The notes: generated by a model from the sequence alone, not told the origin. A DNA stretch of 47,785 nucleotides from Okeania sp. SIO3B5 (GCF_010692555.1 NZ_JAAHHG010000029.1:5020-52804), one strand, 5' to 3'; shown: positions 19,130 through 29,090, counted from the stretch's first letter. Numbers and translations are program-made.

Positions 19130-19777
19130 ATGATTAACAATCTAATTAACTCTAAATTCTTTGCAGGTCTAACTGCTACAGTCGCATTTACTGGCGTAAT
19201 GACTAATGCTAGCATTGCTAACGCTGCTCTAATTGGGGAATTTCAATTTGCTGGTCTTGGTGTTGCTGAATTTACAAAAGACTACTTGAATTTCAATCCA
19301 AATCCAAGTGTTCTTTTTGTTAGTCCCCTTGCTGCAACAGGCAGTTTTCAGCAATTTACTGGTATTACCACTACTATCCACGGACCTGTAGAATTCGATC
19401 CATTTTCAGCACCTGTTCCATTCATAGATTTTGGTGGTGGTAATGAATTTGACCTACAACAAGCTTCTATAGGAGAAATTATTCAGAGTGGAGATAATGC
19501 ATCCCTAGATATACACCTCTTTGGAACATTTTTGAGCGCAGATGGCGATCAAAATAAGGGTGCAGGTAACATAACACTTCAATTTAACGATACATTGGCA
19601 AGCACAATTGAGCAACAGCTTGATGCTGGTAACACACTTACAGCTCAATTCTCTGGTGCTGTGTTTTCTACTACTGCTTCTACTCCTGAACCAACTGCAT
19701 TATTCGGTCTGGGTGTAGTTACTACAGGTTTAGTTGCTAGTCGCAAGAGAAATAAAGACTCCAAAGCAAAAATCTAG
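19130..19777 (+). CDS. PEP-CTERM sorting-domain exported protein
   Basis: 215 residues from the ATG chosen here. An in-frame GTG at 19121 would add three residues, but the homologous upstream gene starts at the matching ATG. The signal peptide is almost the same as in the preceding protein (NLINSKFFAGLTATVAFTG). The mature region is unrelated to its neighbour and to any family I recognise; it is rich in F, G and D and lacks cysteine. The C-terminus is TPEPTALFGLG...SRKR, a PEP-CTERM signal. The 5' leader also matches that of the preceding gene, so both may respond to the same control. A terminator lies about 0.2 kb downstream. Confidence 0.85.
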   Translation: MINNLINSKFFAGLTATVAFTGVMTNASIANAALIGEFQFAGLGVAEFTKDYLNFNPNPSVLFVSPLAATGSFQQFTGITTTIHGPVEFDPFSAPVPFIDFGGGNEFDLQQASIGEIIQSGDNASLDIHLFGTFLSADGDQNKGAGNITLQFNDTLASTIEQQLDAGNTLTAQFSGAVFSTTASTPEPTALFGLGVVTTGLVASRKRNKDSKAKI

Positions 19778-19984
19778 TGATGGGGCGATCGATACCTTTA
19801 CTCTAATTGATCGTAGTGATATTAGAGTTAGTATCAGAATATTCTGAGAGAGCTTTGACTTAATCAAAGAATCACAATATAAGTAGTTGATAGATTCTTT
19901 CCATCAACAAAGACTTGTTCTAACTGTGGTTACGTCCAAGATATGCCATTAAATCTAAGGACTTATTCAAAATTCTATTATGAG

Positions 19985-20015
19985 AGAGCTTCTTGGTTAT
20001 AAGAGGCTCTTTTTG
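19985..20015 (+). terminator. Putative rho-independent terminator
   Basis: Ten-base stem AGAGCTTCTT / AAGAGGCTCT (one G-T pair), loop GGTTAT, followed by a run of Ts. It lies between the second PEP-CTERM gene and the convergent phosphodiesterase gene. Confidence 0.7.
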
Positions 20016-20046
20016 TTATTTTTAAACAGATATTAATAGCTGAATA

Positions 20047-20763
20047 CTAATTCCCATCAAATAACTTCAAAGCTAAATCTGGTCTATCTGTAATTAATGC
20101 AAATGCTCCTTGTTTGACAATTTTAACCATTAATTTTTCATCATTAATCGTCCAAACATAGATATTCTGATTAATCAATTTCATGCGCCAGACAAAACCA
20201 AATTTTATCAATTGATAATTAGGTGAAACAAAGTCAGCTTTAGTTGTAAACAAACGAAATTCAGGAAAGATTTCTGATAATCTAGTAGCGATTAAATTTT
20301 TGGGTTTACTAAGTCCTAATAACAGACCAGTTGTAATTCGATTATCTATTTGTTTAACCGTAATAATAGCAGCATCAAGAAAAGATTTAATCACATAATC
20401 TTGGTAATCTAAATATTTTTTGACTAAATTAACTATCTCCAATTCATATCCCACTTCTTTCAATTCAATATCAAGTTTAATTTTCCCCCGACACAACTTC
20501 AACACATCCTCTACCAATGGCACATCAAAACCTTTTTGCCGAGAAATATCCAAAAGTTGTTGATAACTCAAATCACTAATATTCATCCCATCAATTGATT
20601 CATCATGAAACGTAATGAACAAATTATCCTGAGTTTTTCTCACATCAAACTCCACCATTGGTACACCCAATTCAATAGCTTTTTCAAAAGAAGCTAAAGT
20701 ATTTTCAAATTCCACCAAGCCAGATGCGCCCCGGTGAGCAATAATTAATGGTTTAGTAGTCAT
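20047..20763 (-). CDS. ugpQ: Glycerophosphodiester phosphodiesterase
   Basis: 238-residue TIM-barrel enzyme (GDPD family) that splits glycerophosphodiesters into glycerol-3-phosphate and an alcohol, recovering phosphate and glycerol from lipid breakdown. The family motifs are in order: IIAHRGASG with the catalytic HRG, ENTLASF, MVEFDVRKTQD with metal-binding acids, FHDESIDG with the second catalytic His, KLDIELKE, and VWTINDE near the end. There is no signal peptide, so it is the cytoplasmic UgpQ type. The symbol is by family resemblance. It is transcribed toward the PEP-CTERM genes and shares no operon. Confidence 0.9.
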   Translation of the reverse strand: MTTKPLIIAHRGASGLVEFENTLASFEKAIELGVPMVEFDVRKTQDNLFITFHDESIDGMNISDLSYQQLLDISRQKGFDVPLVEDVLKLCRGKIKLDIELKEVGYELEIVNLVKKYLDYQDYVIKSFLDAAIITVKQIDNRITTGLLLGLSKPKNLIATRLSEIFPEFRLFTTKADFVSPNYQLIKFGFVWRMKLINQNIYVWTINDEKLMVKIVKQGAFALITDRPDLALKLFDGN

Positions 20764-20798
20764 TTCAAGAATTTAGAATTTAGAATTTAGAATTTAGA

Positions 20799-20909
20799 AT
20801 TACCTCTTCTTAATAAATATAAATAAGAGGATTGGATAAAAGGATTTTTTTTCTTCTCTTGGTCGATTGGATATAATGACCCTGCTTTAAACCTTAATTA
20901 TTCGGTAAG
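20799..20909 (-). mobile_element. Family B palindromic element, copy 4
   Basis: ATTACCTCTTC at one end and GCTTTAAACC...CGGTAA at the other, with an interior TCTTGGTCGATTGGATAT shared with 22777 and 36180. An AATTTAG heptamer run (20768-20798) lies between it and the ugpQ start. Confidence 0.6.
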
Positions 20910-20924
20910 TACCTAAAATACCAC

Positions 20925-20995
20925 TTTTAACTTTTAACTTTTAACTTCTAATTTTTGACTTCTAACTTTTGACTTCTAACTTTTGACTTCTTCCT
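20925..20995. repeat. Short tandem repeat ACTTTTA/ACTTTTG type
   Basis: Seven- to nine-base units of CTTTTAA / CTTTTGA / CTTCTAA repeated about eight times before the SLH-protein gene. Confidence 0.7.
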
Positions 20996-21046
20996 TTTCT
21001 CCCTAATCGTAGTCTAATCTAGAGCTGTCACTATATAGCTATAACA

Positions 21047-22390
21047 ATGACAAATATACCTCCGAACCCACCTTCACGGCCAAGGCCAGTGGAACGTGAT
21101 GAGTGGATTGCAATATTTGTAGCCTTAGCAACTCTTGGCAGTGTATTTTTCTGGACAACGACTAGAGGAAATAATGGGTTTAATTTATTCTCTAAACCTA
21201 TTCTTTCTTCATCTGAATCTGAAATAGTTGATAGTCCAGATGTTAGTACAGAGGAGTCAATCTTTAGCTTAGGCACACCACAACTTAATACCCTGACTGG
21301 CGAACCAGCATCAAATTTTGGTCAAGCACTTTCTTCTTCTGAAGAGTTAGAAACAAGTTTGGCTACTCTGACTCCTATTAATGATACTTTTGAGGAGTTA
21401 GAAACAAGTGTTACAGGTTTGAATCAAGCTAATACTGAGACTGAGACAACACTCGAATTAGCCAAACCGCCAAAAGTCCCACAAGTAGGCAAGAATTTGG
21501 CCACATTGGGTATTGGAAGTATGTTATCTGGATCTCCAATGACAACTCCACCTTTACCTGTGGCCCCCCCTATTCCTAGTTTAACAACAGAGTCACCCAC
21601 GGCAACTTCTCCTTCTCCAGAGGAGATAACTTTCAAGTCACCTGGAGCAAGTGAAACAGCTACTTCTCCTCCTCCAGAAGCAGAAACTACTGACTCATTC
21701 ACGGCAACTTCTCCTTCTCCAGAGCAGGCAACCTCTGAAGTTCCGTTAGCTGGTACAACAGCGCCATCTCCTGAAACATCTCCTCCTATTGGCAAAGTTA
21801 AATTTTCTGATGTTCCGGATGATTTTTGGGCCAGTAATTTCATTCAACCTTTGAGAGAAAGTGATATTATTGCTCAAGTTGATAGTGATAAATTCGAGCC
21901 AGATAAACCTGTAACACGAGCTGAATTAGCTACTCAAATTCCTAAAGTATTTGAGGAAAAATCAACAGGAAGTACTGTTAAATATAAGGATGTACCAGAA
22001 GATTTACCAACTCAAGAAGGAATTCAAAGAGCTACTAAATCTGGCTTTTTGAGTGGGTATCCAGGAAATGTTTTTCGTCCAGAACAAGAAGTACCAAAAT
22101 TACAGGTATTAGTTGCTTTAGCTAGTGGCTTAAATCTGGAAATTCCATCAAATCCTGATAAAGTTTTAAGTATTTATAAAGACAAAGAAAAAATACCTGA
22201 TTGGGCTAAGGAAAAAGTAGCAGCAGCTACTGCAACTGGATTGGTAGTAAATCATCCAGATGTAAAAATTTTGAATCCAGATAAACCTGCTACTCGTGCT
22301 GAAGTTACAGCAATATTTCATCAGGCTTTAGTAAGATTAGGAAAGGTAGAACAGGTTTCATCAGAATATATTGTGACTCCAAAAAATTAA
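21047..22390 (+). CDS. SLH-domain cell-surface protein
   Basis: 447 residues. One membrane helix near residues 17-36 (WIAIFVALATLGSVFFWTTT) follows a short proline-rich cytoplasmic tail. A long S/T/P/E-rich linker runs to about residue 245, with repeated ATSPSPE motifs. Surface-layer-homology units follow from about residue 250: FSDVPDDFWASNFI, KPVTRAELATQI, YKDVPED, GFLSGYPGNVFRPEQ and NPDKPATRAEVTAIF. SLH domains bind pyruvylated cell-wall polymers. Cyanobacterial SLH proteins anchored by a single helix may link membrane and wall. It appears monocistronic. Confidence 0.85.
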   Translation: MTNIPPNPPSRPRPVERDEWIAIFVALATLGSVFFWTTTRGNNGFNLFSKPILSSSESEIVDSPDVSTEESIFSLGTPQLNTLTGEPASNFGQALSSSEELETSLATLTPINDTFEELETSVTGLNQANTETETTLELAKPPKVPQVGKNLATLGIGSMLSGSPMTTPPLPVAPPIPSLTTESPTATSPSPEEITFKSPGASETATSPPPEAETTDSFTATSPSPEQATSEVPLAGTTAPSPETSPPIGKVKFSDVPDDFWASNFIQPLRESDIIAQVDSDKFEPDKPVTRAELATQIPKVFEEKSTGSTVKYKDVPEDLPTQEGIQRATKSGFLSGYPGNVFRPEQEVPKLQVLVALASGLNLEIPSNPDKVLSIYKDKEKIPDWAKEKVAAATATGLVVNHPDVKILNPDKPATRAEVTAIFHQALVRLGKVEQVSSEYIVTPKN

Positions 22391-22458
22391 AATTTGCTGT
22401 CCTTTTTCATGAACAGTTTTTCTCTAAATATTTACCCTAAATAATCAATCTCTAAAAC

Positions 22459-22484
22459 ACCCGGTTTCTTCTAGAGACCGGGTT
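22459..22484. repeat. CCCGGTTTCT-type hairpin
   Basis: Stem ACCCGGT / ACCGGGT around an 11-base loop, 70 bp after the SLH gene. There is no T-run, so it is more likely a small dispersed palindrome than a terminator. Confidence 0.5.
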
Positions 22485-22497
22485 GCTAATATTAAGG

Positions 22498-22540
22498 AAG
22501 AGGGAAGAAGGAAGAAGGAAAAGGGAAGAAGGAAAAATCT
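22498..22540. repeat. Heptamer repeat GAAGGAA type
   Basis: Purine-only units GGAAGAA / GGAAAAG repeated about five times. Confidence 0.7.
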
Positions 22541-22730
22541 TGATTTTGCTTTCCCTTTTTTGATTTTGCTTCTAAGGCTAATTACTTGATTTCATTAATA
22601 TAAAAAATTTTATGTTATACTAATTTGAAAAAAATAATACTAGACTTAAGTAACATTTCAATTATTAAGTAATTAACATATACTGAATAATTTTTTGTTC
22701 ATCAATGGATAATGGATAATGAATAATGGA

Positions 22731-22916
22731 TAATTACCTCTGGTTAAAACCGAGAGGATTGAATATAAGGAAATCTGATTTCTTCTCTTGGTCGATTGGA
22801 TATGGTTAGGAAACCCATCCATCCCTCGACCGCTTTTTTCTCCTTAAAAGGAGAGGCAATAAAGCCGAATGGATTAATTATCAATTATCAATTATCAATT
22901 GTTAATTATCCATTGT
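22731..22916 (-). mobile_element. Family B palindromic element, copy 5, with flanking heptamers
   Basis: TAATTACCTC at one end; interior TCTTGGTCGATTGGATATGG; hairpin TCTCCTTAAAAGGAGAGG. ATAATGG heptamers lie just before it and AATTATC heptamers after it. Confidence 0.55.
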
Positions 22917-23015
22917 AATTATTAACCAGTTATTGTTAACTATTCTTATTTTTACTCCCCCACTCCCTGACCTATCCCTGTATCCGTGCCATAATCAGTG
23001 TGAGCCACTCTCCTT

Positions 23016-24461
23016 ATGCTCCAAAAAGTACAAGATTTATTATTACAACTAGCTCAAATGTTTACAACTCCCCTACTATTTGTCGGGGATACTTATATAT
23101 CTTTAAGTTTACTTTTAAAACTATTTTTATATTTAATTGTAGTTATTTTATTCGGTAGAATCTTCAAAAATTTACTCAAAAAAATATTTTTAGTAAAACT
23201 AGGTATAGATGAAGCTAATAGAGAAGCAATATCTACAATATTTAGCTATGGAATAAGCACGTTGGGTGTGATAGTTATTCTACAAACACAAGGTTTTAAT
23301 GTCTCTTCATTAGCAGTTTTAGCCGGGGGTTTAGGTGTAGGTATTGGTTTAGGATTTCAGAATATTACTAAAAACTTTATTAGTGGTTTGAATGTACTGA
23401 TAGAAAGACCAATAAAAATAGGAGATTTTATTGAATTAGATAATGATTTAGGTTTTGTAGAAGAAATTGGTTTGCGTTCAACAAGAATTAGAACATTACA
23501 GGGTAGTCATATAATTATTCCTAACGGCATTTTAATAGAAGGAAAAATACATAACTTAAGCTACGATAGTTTTCAAGGTAGGATTGAACTTGATATTTTT
23601 GTCTCTGACGATAGTGATCCAGTATTAGTTACAGAAACGATACTAATGTCTGCTTATATGGAACCTGTAGTATTACGAGAACCACCTCCAAAAGTTTTGT
23701 TTCTGGGGTTTGAAGATAACGCTTTTAAGTTTCAATTATGGGTATGGGTAAAGAAAATTTATAATCAACCAGTTTATATGAGTTCTTTACGGTTTATTAT
23801 CTACAATAACTTACATCAACAAGGTATTTTAATTCCTTGGGACCATTTTAATATATACCTCCATAATCCACAAGAATCACAACATTTAGAATCATCTCAA
23901 AATACTGTTCTTCATGGGGTAAGAAACCATCAGTCTATACCGAGTAAACCTCTATCAGCGAGGGATTTATTATTAGAAGTTACTTATTTTGAAAACTTTA
24001 CTGATGTTGAGTTACGAAAATTGATAGAAGTAGGGTATAGAAAACGTCTTAGACCATTAAAAATTTTATTTCATGAAGGAGATCCTGGTGATACTTTTTA
24101 TATTATTCTTTCAGGTTCAGTAGAGGTATTTGCTGAAAAAATTAATAAACATTTGACTACTCTAAAAGCTGGAAATTTTTTTGGAGAATTAGCTTTAATG
24201 TTAGGTATTCCTCGTACTGCTTCAGTCAGGGCCCTTGAAGATACAATTTTATTTGCTATTCATAAAAAAGGCTTTGAGAAAATATTACATGAAAATCCAG
24301 AATTAGCAGAGGTAATTGTGCAAGAGTTGGGTAAACATCAAGAAGAATTATCTGAACGTCAAAATGAACTTAGAAGATTGGGATTAGTTAATGCAGAAGA
24401 AGATGATAAAAATCCTGTGGTTTGGGTTAGAAATCGTCTGAAAAATCTGTTTAATTTATAA
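23016..24461 (+). CDS. MscS-type channel fused to cyclic-nucleotide-binding domain
   Basis: 481 residues. Hydrophobic segments lie near residues 26-45 and 66-84, followed by the pore-lining helix with alternating Gly/Ala (SSLAVLAGGLGVGIGLGFQN) and the MscS beta domain (IERPIKIGDFIEL, IIIPNGILI, ending near 280). The C-terminal part from about residue 325 is a cNMP-binding domain with a complete phosphate-binding cassette, FFGELALMLGIPRTASVRA, including the conserved Glu and Arg. Such bCNG-type proteins are membrane channels that may open on binding cAMP or cGMP; many respond poorly to tension. It ends in a charged coiled stretch. The stop codon overlaps the end of a family M MITE. Confidence 0.88.
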   Translation: MLQKVQDLLLQLAQMFTTPLLFVGDTYISLSLLLKLFLYLIVVILFGRIFKNLLKKIFLVKLGIDEANREAISTIFSYGISTLGVIVILQTQGFNVSSLAVLAGGLGVGIGLGFQNITKNFISGLNVLIERPIKIGDFIELDNDLGFVEEIGLRSTRIRTLQGSHIIIPNGILIEGKIHNLSYDSFQGRIELDIFVSDDSDPVLVTETILMSAYMEPVVLREPPPKVLFLGFEDNAFKFQLWVWVKKIYNQPVYMSSLRFIIYNNLHQQGILIPWDHFNIYLHNPQESQHLESSQNTVLHGVRNHQSIPSKPLSARDLLLEVTYFENFTDVELRKLIEVGYRKRLRPLKILFHEGDPGDTFYIILSGSVEVFAEKINKHLTTLKAGNFFGELALMLGIPRTASVRALEDTILFAIHKKGFEKILHENPELAEVIVQELGKHQEELSERQNELRRLGLVNAEEDDKNPVVWVRNRLKNLFNL

Positions 24462-24690
24462 TTAGGGTTTGCTGATTGAAGAAGGAGTCAGGAGACAGGA
24501 GACAGGAGACAGGAGAAATGGGAATTATAGAGGAGATAGTCGGAAAAATTGTCCCAAGATTTTTCTGCCATAATCATCCCAAAATACTAGCTTTTTGCAG
24601 CTTTTTGAGCTGAAAAGCTGGCACTTTTTTCTACAAAAAAATGTTAAAACCAATATCAGTCAATACTTTGATATTTAATCAGCAAACCCT

Positions 24691-24694
<4 letters not shown>
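24460..24694. mobile_element. Family M MITE, copy 4
   Basis: Ends AATTAGGGTTTGCTGAT and ATCAGCAAACCCTAATT; interior AGGAGAC heptamers. First of a near-contiguous cluster. It touches the stop codon of the channel gene. Confidence 0.85.
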
Positions 24695-24940
<246 letters not shown>

Positions 24941-25004
24941 TTCATTATTAATTGCTGTTTGCGTAGCATTCCAAAGGAATAGCTGACTGCTAATGGCTGA
25001 ATGC

Positions 25005-25100
25005 TTACCGAGAAATTGTGGTTTAAAGCCTCCCCTTTTAAGGGGAAAAAAGAAAAAAAATTTCCTTTGAGTCAATCCTTTTTTTTCAAGGAGAGGTAAT
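25005..25100 (+). mobile_element. Family B palindromic element, copy 6
   Basis: TTACCGAGAAATTGTGG, then TTTAAAGCCTCCCCTTTTAA at the left, and CAAGGAGAGGTAAT at the right. It sits between two family M copies and shows the TTACC left end most clearly. Confidence 0.7.
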
Positions 25101-25340
25101 AATTAGGGTTTGCGTATGGAAAGTCTTTTGCTAGGGGTAGGAGACAGGAGACAGGAGACAGGAGAAATGGAAATTATAGAGGAGGAAGTCGTAAAAATTG
25201 TCCCAAGATTTTTCTGCCATAATCATCCCAAAATACTAGCATGCATGAGCTTTTTAGACCGAAAACCTTGCACTTTTTTAGACCAAAAAAGGCTGAAACC
25301 AATATCTGTCAGTGCTTTGATATTTAATCAGCAAACCCTA

Positions 25341-25344
<4 letters not shown>
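25101..25344. mobile_element. Family M MITE, copy 6
   Basis: Ends AATTAGGGTTTGCG and TTTAATCAGCAAACCCTAATT. The interior resembles copies 4 and 5 but is more diverged. Confidence 0.85.
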
Positions 25345-25592
<248 letters not shown>

Positions 25593-25614
25593 ATTCATTA
25601 TTCATTATTAATTA

Positions 25615-26754
25615 TTAATTATCAAAAATATCTTTAATTCTCTCAATTGTACGCTGATTTTCTTCAGGAGTTCCTACCGTAATTCTTAAACCACCACCTG
25701 TATGACGAATTAAAGTCCCCTGATTTTTAAGTTGCTGCATCAAATTATTTAAACCTTCTTCCTGAGACAAATTTTCTCCTAATAAACTCAACCCTTTATC
25801 CGTAAGTCTGGCATAAAAGAAATTAGCCGTACTTTCCCAAACTTGTAGAGCTGAAATTTCCCCAAAACTATCAAATAACTTAGTTCTTTCTGTCAAAATT
25901 TCCGGTATAAAAGATAGAACCTCTTGTCTATAGGTAAGCACTAATTTAGCAGCAGCTTGAGAAAAACTTGGTAAATTATAAGGAAGGCGAACTTTTTCCA
26001 AATTAATAATAACTTCTGGATGAGCGATCGCATATCCTACCCGGAGAGAAGCTAATCTAAAAGCTTTAGAAAATGTTCTTAAAATTACCCAATTAGGATG
26101 TTGGTTTAATTGCTCAACCACAGTAGTCTGACTAAACTCAAAATATGCTTCATCAATGACTACCATAATTTCTTCAGGCAAACTAAGTAACCATTCTAAT
26201 TCTTGAGCAGTTAAAGCATTAGCTGTAGGAGAGTTTGGATTAACAACAAATACCACTTTTACAATCGAATTGTTTGTTTGATTAATAGCATCCTGAGCAG
26301 CAGAAATATCTATTTCAAAATTTGCCTCACTTCTACCAATATTGACTATGGAAATACCAAGAGTTTTGGCAATAATAGAATACATAGAAAAAGTAGGAGT
26401 AGCAGTTAAAATAGAACCTTCTCCCCCTAAACAAGTAGCAATTAAAATAGAACGAATTAACTCATCTGAGCCATTACCAACAGAAATATTATTGGCAGAA
26501 ATATTAACTGATGGAGTTGCTTCATTCACATATTGAGCTATAGCTTCTTTAAGTTGAAAATGACTGCCATCTGGATAACGGTTTGTTTCAATTAACTCTT
26601 GATAATTTCCAGCTAACTTTTGTTTTAAATTATCCGATAAATCATAAGGACATTCATTAGTATCCAGTCTATCTAAAGGAATTTCTGAACTGCCACCAGG
26701 ATGAGGTGTATAAGCTTTAAGATTACTAAGGTCTGAACGAATAAAAGAAAACAT
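25615..26754 (-). CDS. hisC: Histidinol-phosphate aminotransferase
   Basis: 379-residue PLP-dependent aminotransferase (fold type I) that converts imidazole-acetol phosphate and glutamate to histidinol phosphate in histidine synthesis. Visible features: N-terminal LDTNECPY substrate-binding motif, [20 protein letters not shown] (cofactor contact), [11 protein letters not shown] with the Asp that pairs with the PLP ring, [18 protein letters not shown] with the Schiff-base lysine, and a C-terminal [14 protein letters not shown] with the carboxylate-binding Arg. The length fits the family. It stands alone rather than in a his operon, as is usual in cyanobacteria. Confidence 0.93.
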   Translation of the reverse strand: MFSFIRSDLSNLKAYTPHPGGSSEIPLDRLDTNECPYDLSDNLKQKLAGNYQELIETNRYPDGSHFQLKEAIAQYVNEATPSVNISANNISVGNGSDELIRSILIATCLGGEGSILTATPTFSMYSIIAKTLGISIVNIGRSEANFEIDISAAQDAINQTNNSIVKVVFVVNPNSPTANALTAQELEWLLSLPEEIMVVIDEAYFEFSQTTVVEQLNQHPNWVILRTFSKAFRLASLRVGYAIAHPEVIINLEKVRLPYNLPSFSQAAAKLVLTYRQEVLSFIPEILTERTKLFDSFGEISALQVWESTANFFYARLTDKGLSLLGENLSQEEGLNNLMQQLKNQGTLIRHTGGGLRITVGTPEENQRTIERIKDIFDN

Positions 26755-27244
26755 AACTTGATTGAATAATTTTTGCTTATTAATTAAAGCATATCATTGA
26801 TTATAGACTTCACGGGATTATTCAGAAAATTAAACTACAATAAATAATACCAAACCAGATTATTATAAGCTGATTATGCAGTGAGGTCATTTTAGTTATC
26901 AGTTCTCAGTACCTCTGACGCTCACCCAGAGCCTTGACATAAGGAATATTCTCTTTTTTTATCCCCTTAAAAGGGGAGGCGCATACCCTTTTTTTTTGGT
27001 AAAAAGTAAGCCTTAATAGGCAATAGAGGGAATATATAATTAGCTTTTCTAAACCGGATTTGGTATTATTTCTCTAGTTTTATGCCAAAATATATTCTTT
27101 CTCTACAAAACAAAATCTTACAACGCTGCACCTGCTAAAACGAACCTTCTATTGCTGCCATCTTTGGTAGCAATGGAACGAAAACCTATGCTAAGGCTGT
27201 CGGTGATATATACTTTCTTAGAGTATTGTATTTAAAGTTTTAAT
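26755..27244. other. Intergenic region with a family B element
   Basis: The family B element at 26893-27002 is the only recognised feature. About 27118-27225 shows no recognisable gene in any frame. A gene upstream of the pseudogene cannot be supported. Confidence 0.4.
26893..27002 (-). mobile_element. Family B palindromic element, copy 7
   Basis: GCCTTGACATAAGGAATATTCTC and CCCCTTAAAAGGGGAGG match the element at 11795-12010. It ends in GGTAA, the complement of TTACC. Confidence 0.6.
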
Positions 27245-28162
27245 ATGACAGATTTACAACTTGTATGACAGAAAATAATAGACAAATTAGAATTAGTCTC
27301 TACAAAGGCATTATTTCAACATTGTGCAAAATTGATCGATTTAGATTTTGACAAAAAGAGAGCAATTATTTTTGTTGAAAAGTTCTTAAAAATGGCCGAA
27401 AGTCGGTATAGCAAATTAGAAAAAGCTGTTTCTGAAGCATTAGGAGAAGACTTTATATCATGTCCGGTTGAATAATTAGATTTTGGTGGAAGGAAGGCAG
27501 GAGGCAGGAGGCAGGAGGCAGAAGGTTTTCTCAAGAGTGTCACCTTGATTTTATACACAAACGATGCTACCGGACACGATATTAAACCAATTTTAACAGA
27601 CAATCAAAGCCTACCTTATAAAAATCGTTATGAATTTTCAGATGAATTTTCAGATGAAGATTTAGATTTAGATTTAGATTCAAATTCATCTAATTTAGTA
27701 AGTCTAACAGTTGAGGATTTTCAAGAAAGAAAACTTAAAATTCTACGCCAAATTGAACTTTAAAATAATAGTACAAATGTAGAACCATTAAATAACTGTA
27801 GATTTAAAGATAATCCTATTAAATGGAAAAATTTGAATTTTCGTTCTCAATCAGAAGTAAAAATAGCAGAAGAACTTGACAAAAGAGGTATATGTTTTTT
27901 CCCAAATAGCGCCCTGAGATTGACAACCAAAAAAGGTCGTGAAAATAAAGAACCAGATTTTTTTGTCTTGTATAATAAAAAATATGCAATACTTGAAGTA
28001 GATGGGATATCTCATACATCTGAAAGACGAGTAGAAAAACAAGAAAGAGAAAGAGATTTTGAAATAAATGGCATGAGGATTTTCCGTTTTGATTCAAATC
28101 AATGCTATAACAATCCAAGTTTAGTTGTTGATGAATTTTTAGAACTTCTGAATAATATTTAA
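27245..28162 (+). pseudogene. DUF559-like nuclease-fold gene broken by a MITE and two further stops
   Basis: A single frame from ATG 27245 to the stop ending at 28162 reads through as one protein of about 264 residues once the MITE is removed. It is interrupted by TGA at 27266, by the family D MITE (27455-27582, which brings a TAA after four codons) and by TAA at 27761. The first part (KALFQHCAKLIDLDFDKKRA, FVEKFLKMAESR) is alpha-helical. The middle is an acidic DLDLDLD spacer. The C-terminal part (SEVKIAEELDKRG, KEPDFFVL, YAILEVDG, EINGMRIFRF) has the E...D...ExD layout of PD-(D/E)XK-fold DUF559 proteins. The 3' part alone could start at TTG 27833. No frameshift has occurred, so decay is recent. 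Confidence 0.7.
27455..27582. mobile_element. Family D MITE, copy 2, inside a gene
   Basis: 128 bp, ends ATATCATGTCCGGT / ACCGGACACGATAT, with AGGCAGG heptamers inside. Excising 126 bp restores the host reading frame, consistent with a two-base (AT/TA) target duplication. Confidence 0.85.
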
Positions 28163-28223
28163 AGTTAAGATCAACATTAGTTATTCAAGTTTAGACATAA
28201 AATATAAATACTCAAAATTTGTA

Positions 28224-28919
28224 TTAATAGCTAATAGCTGATGGCTGAATGCTTATCATTTGATTACCTCCTTTTTGAAATTCATAATCTACTTGCCGAA
28301 TTTCTGTTCTATATCCTTTAGTCGATAATTTATCAATTATTGGCATTAATAATGGAGATATTTTTCCAGAAAGTTCTAACACAGGAAAAATGCGTATTTG
28401 TTTAGCAACTCGACACATTTCTAAAATTGATTCTAGATGAAATTCTGCTGAGAGACGATCAGAATATAAAAATAGAAAATGGCTGCATAAAGCTAAATCA
28501 AATTTGTGATTATCAAAAGGCAGTTTCGGCAGTTCAGCAGTTAAATAACGTTTTTGCTGAAACCCATGAGGAAAGTCTAATAAAAATTTTTCCATTGTTG
28601 CCATTCTGACTTTTAGTAGATTTTCTGGCGACTGTAGATTTTGCCAAACAAAAGTATCATAATTTGCTTTTGCTTGGTCAATCATATTTTGAGAAATTGC
28701 CTGAATACGTTGAGAAATTTCATCAGCATTGAACTGATATATTGGGTCGCAGGAAATGACGTTATATCTTTGAAAAGTCATTTCATAATTAAAACTTGAA
28801 GGTCCTCCTGCACAGTCGAGAATTTTTAATTTCTTCTCTTCTGGAGTAAGGTCGAACATAGAAATATATTCGTCAATATTTCGACCCCAAGGTACTATTT
28901 TTTCTAGTTTAATTGTCAT
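28224..28919 (-). CDS. Class I SAM-dependent methyltransferase-like protein
   Basis: 231 residues. The Rossmann-fold SAM-binding motif I is ILDCAGGPSSFNYEM near residues 33-47. Later motifs are VISCDPIY (acidic end of the second strand), LPFDNHKFDLALCSHFLFLY (motif IV/post-IV) and IRIFPVLEL. The substrate is unknown. The last residues (MISIQPSAISY) and the stop are encoded by the dispersed AGCTGATGGCTGAATGCTTA repeat, so the original C-terminus was probably replaced. It starts at ATG 28919. Confidence 0.8.
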   Translation of the reverse strand: MTIKLEKIVPWGRNIDEYISMFDLTPEEKKLKILDCAGGPSSFNYEMTFQRYNVISCDPIYQFNADEISQRIQAISQNMIDQAKANYDTFVWQNLQSPENLLKVRMATMEKFLLDFPHGFQQKRYLTAELPKLPFDNHKFDLALCSHFLFLYSDRLSAEFHLESILEMCRVAKQIRIFPVLELSGKISPLLMPIIDKLSTKGYRTEIRQVDYEFQKGGNQMISIQPSAISY

Positions 28920-28929
28920 AGTTATTTCT

Positions 28930-29090
28930 TAGGAGTCAGGAGTCATAACGAAGTCAGAAGTCAGCAAGTCAGAAGTCAGAAGTTAACCCACCCCTCGCCC
29001 CTCCCCTCCTGGGAGGGGAAGTAGGGGATGCGTGAGCAACTCTCCAAAAATATTACGCCTTAAAAGGCGGGGTTTTAGACCCATGTTATT
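28930..29090. mobile_element. Family C palindromic element, copy 1
   Basis: AGTCAGA heptamers, then TTAACCCACCCCTCGCCCC with a CCTCCTGGGAGG stem, and a right part ACGCCTTAAAAGGCGGGGTTTTAGACCC resembling an IS200/IS605 left-end hairpin on the minus strand. A close copy lies at 44276-44390. Confidence 0.6.
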
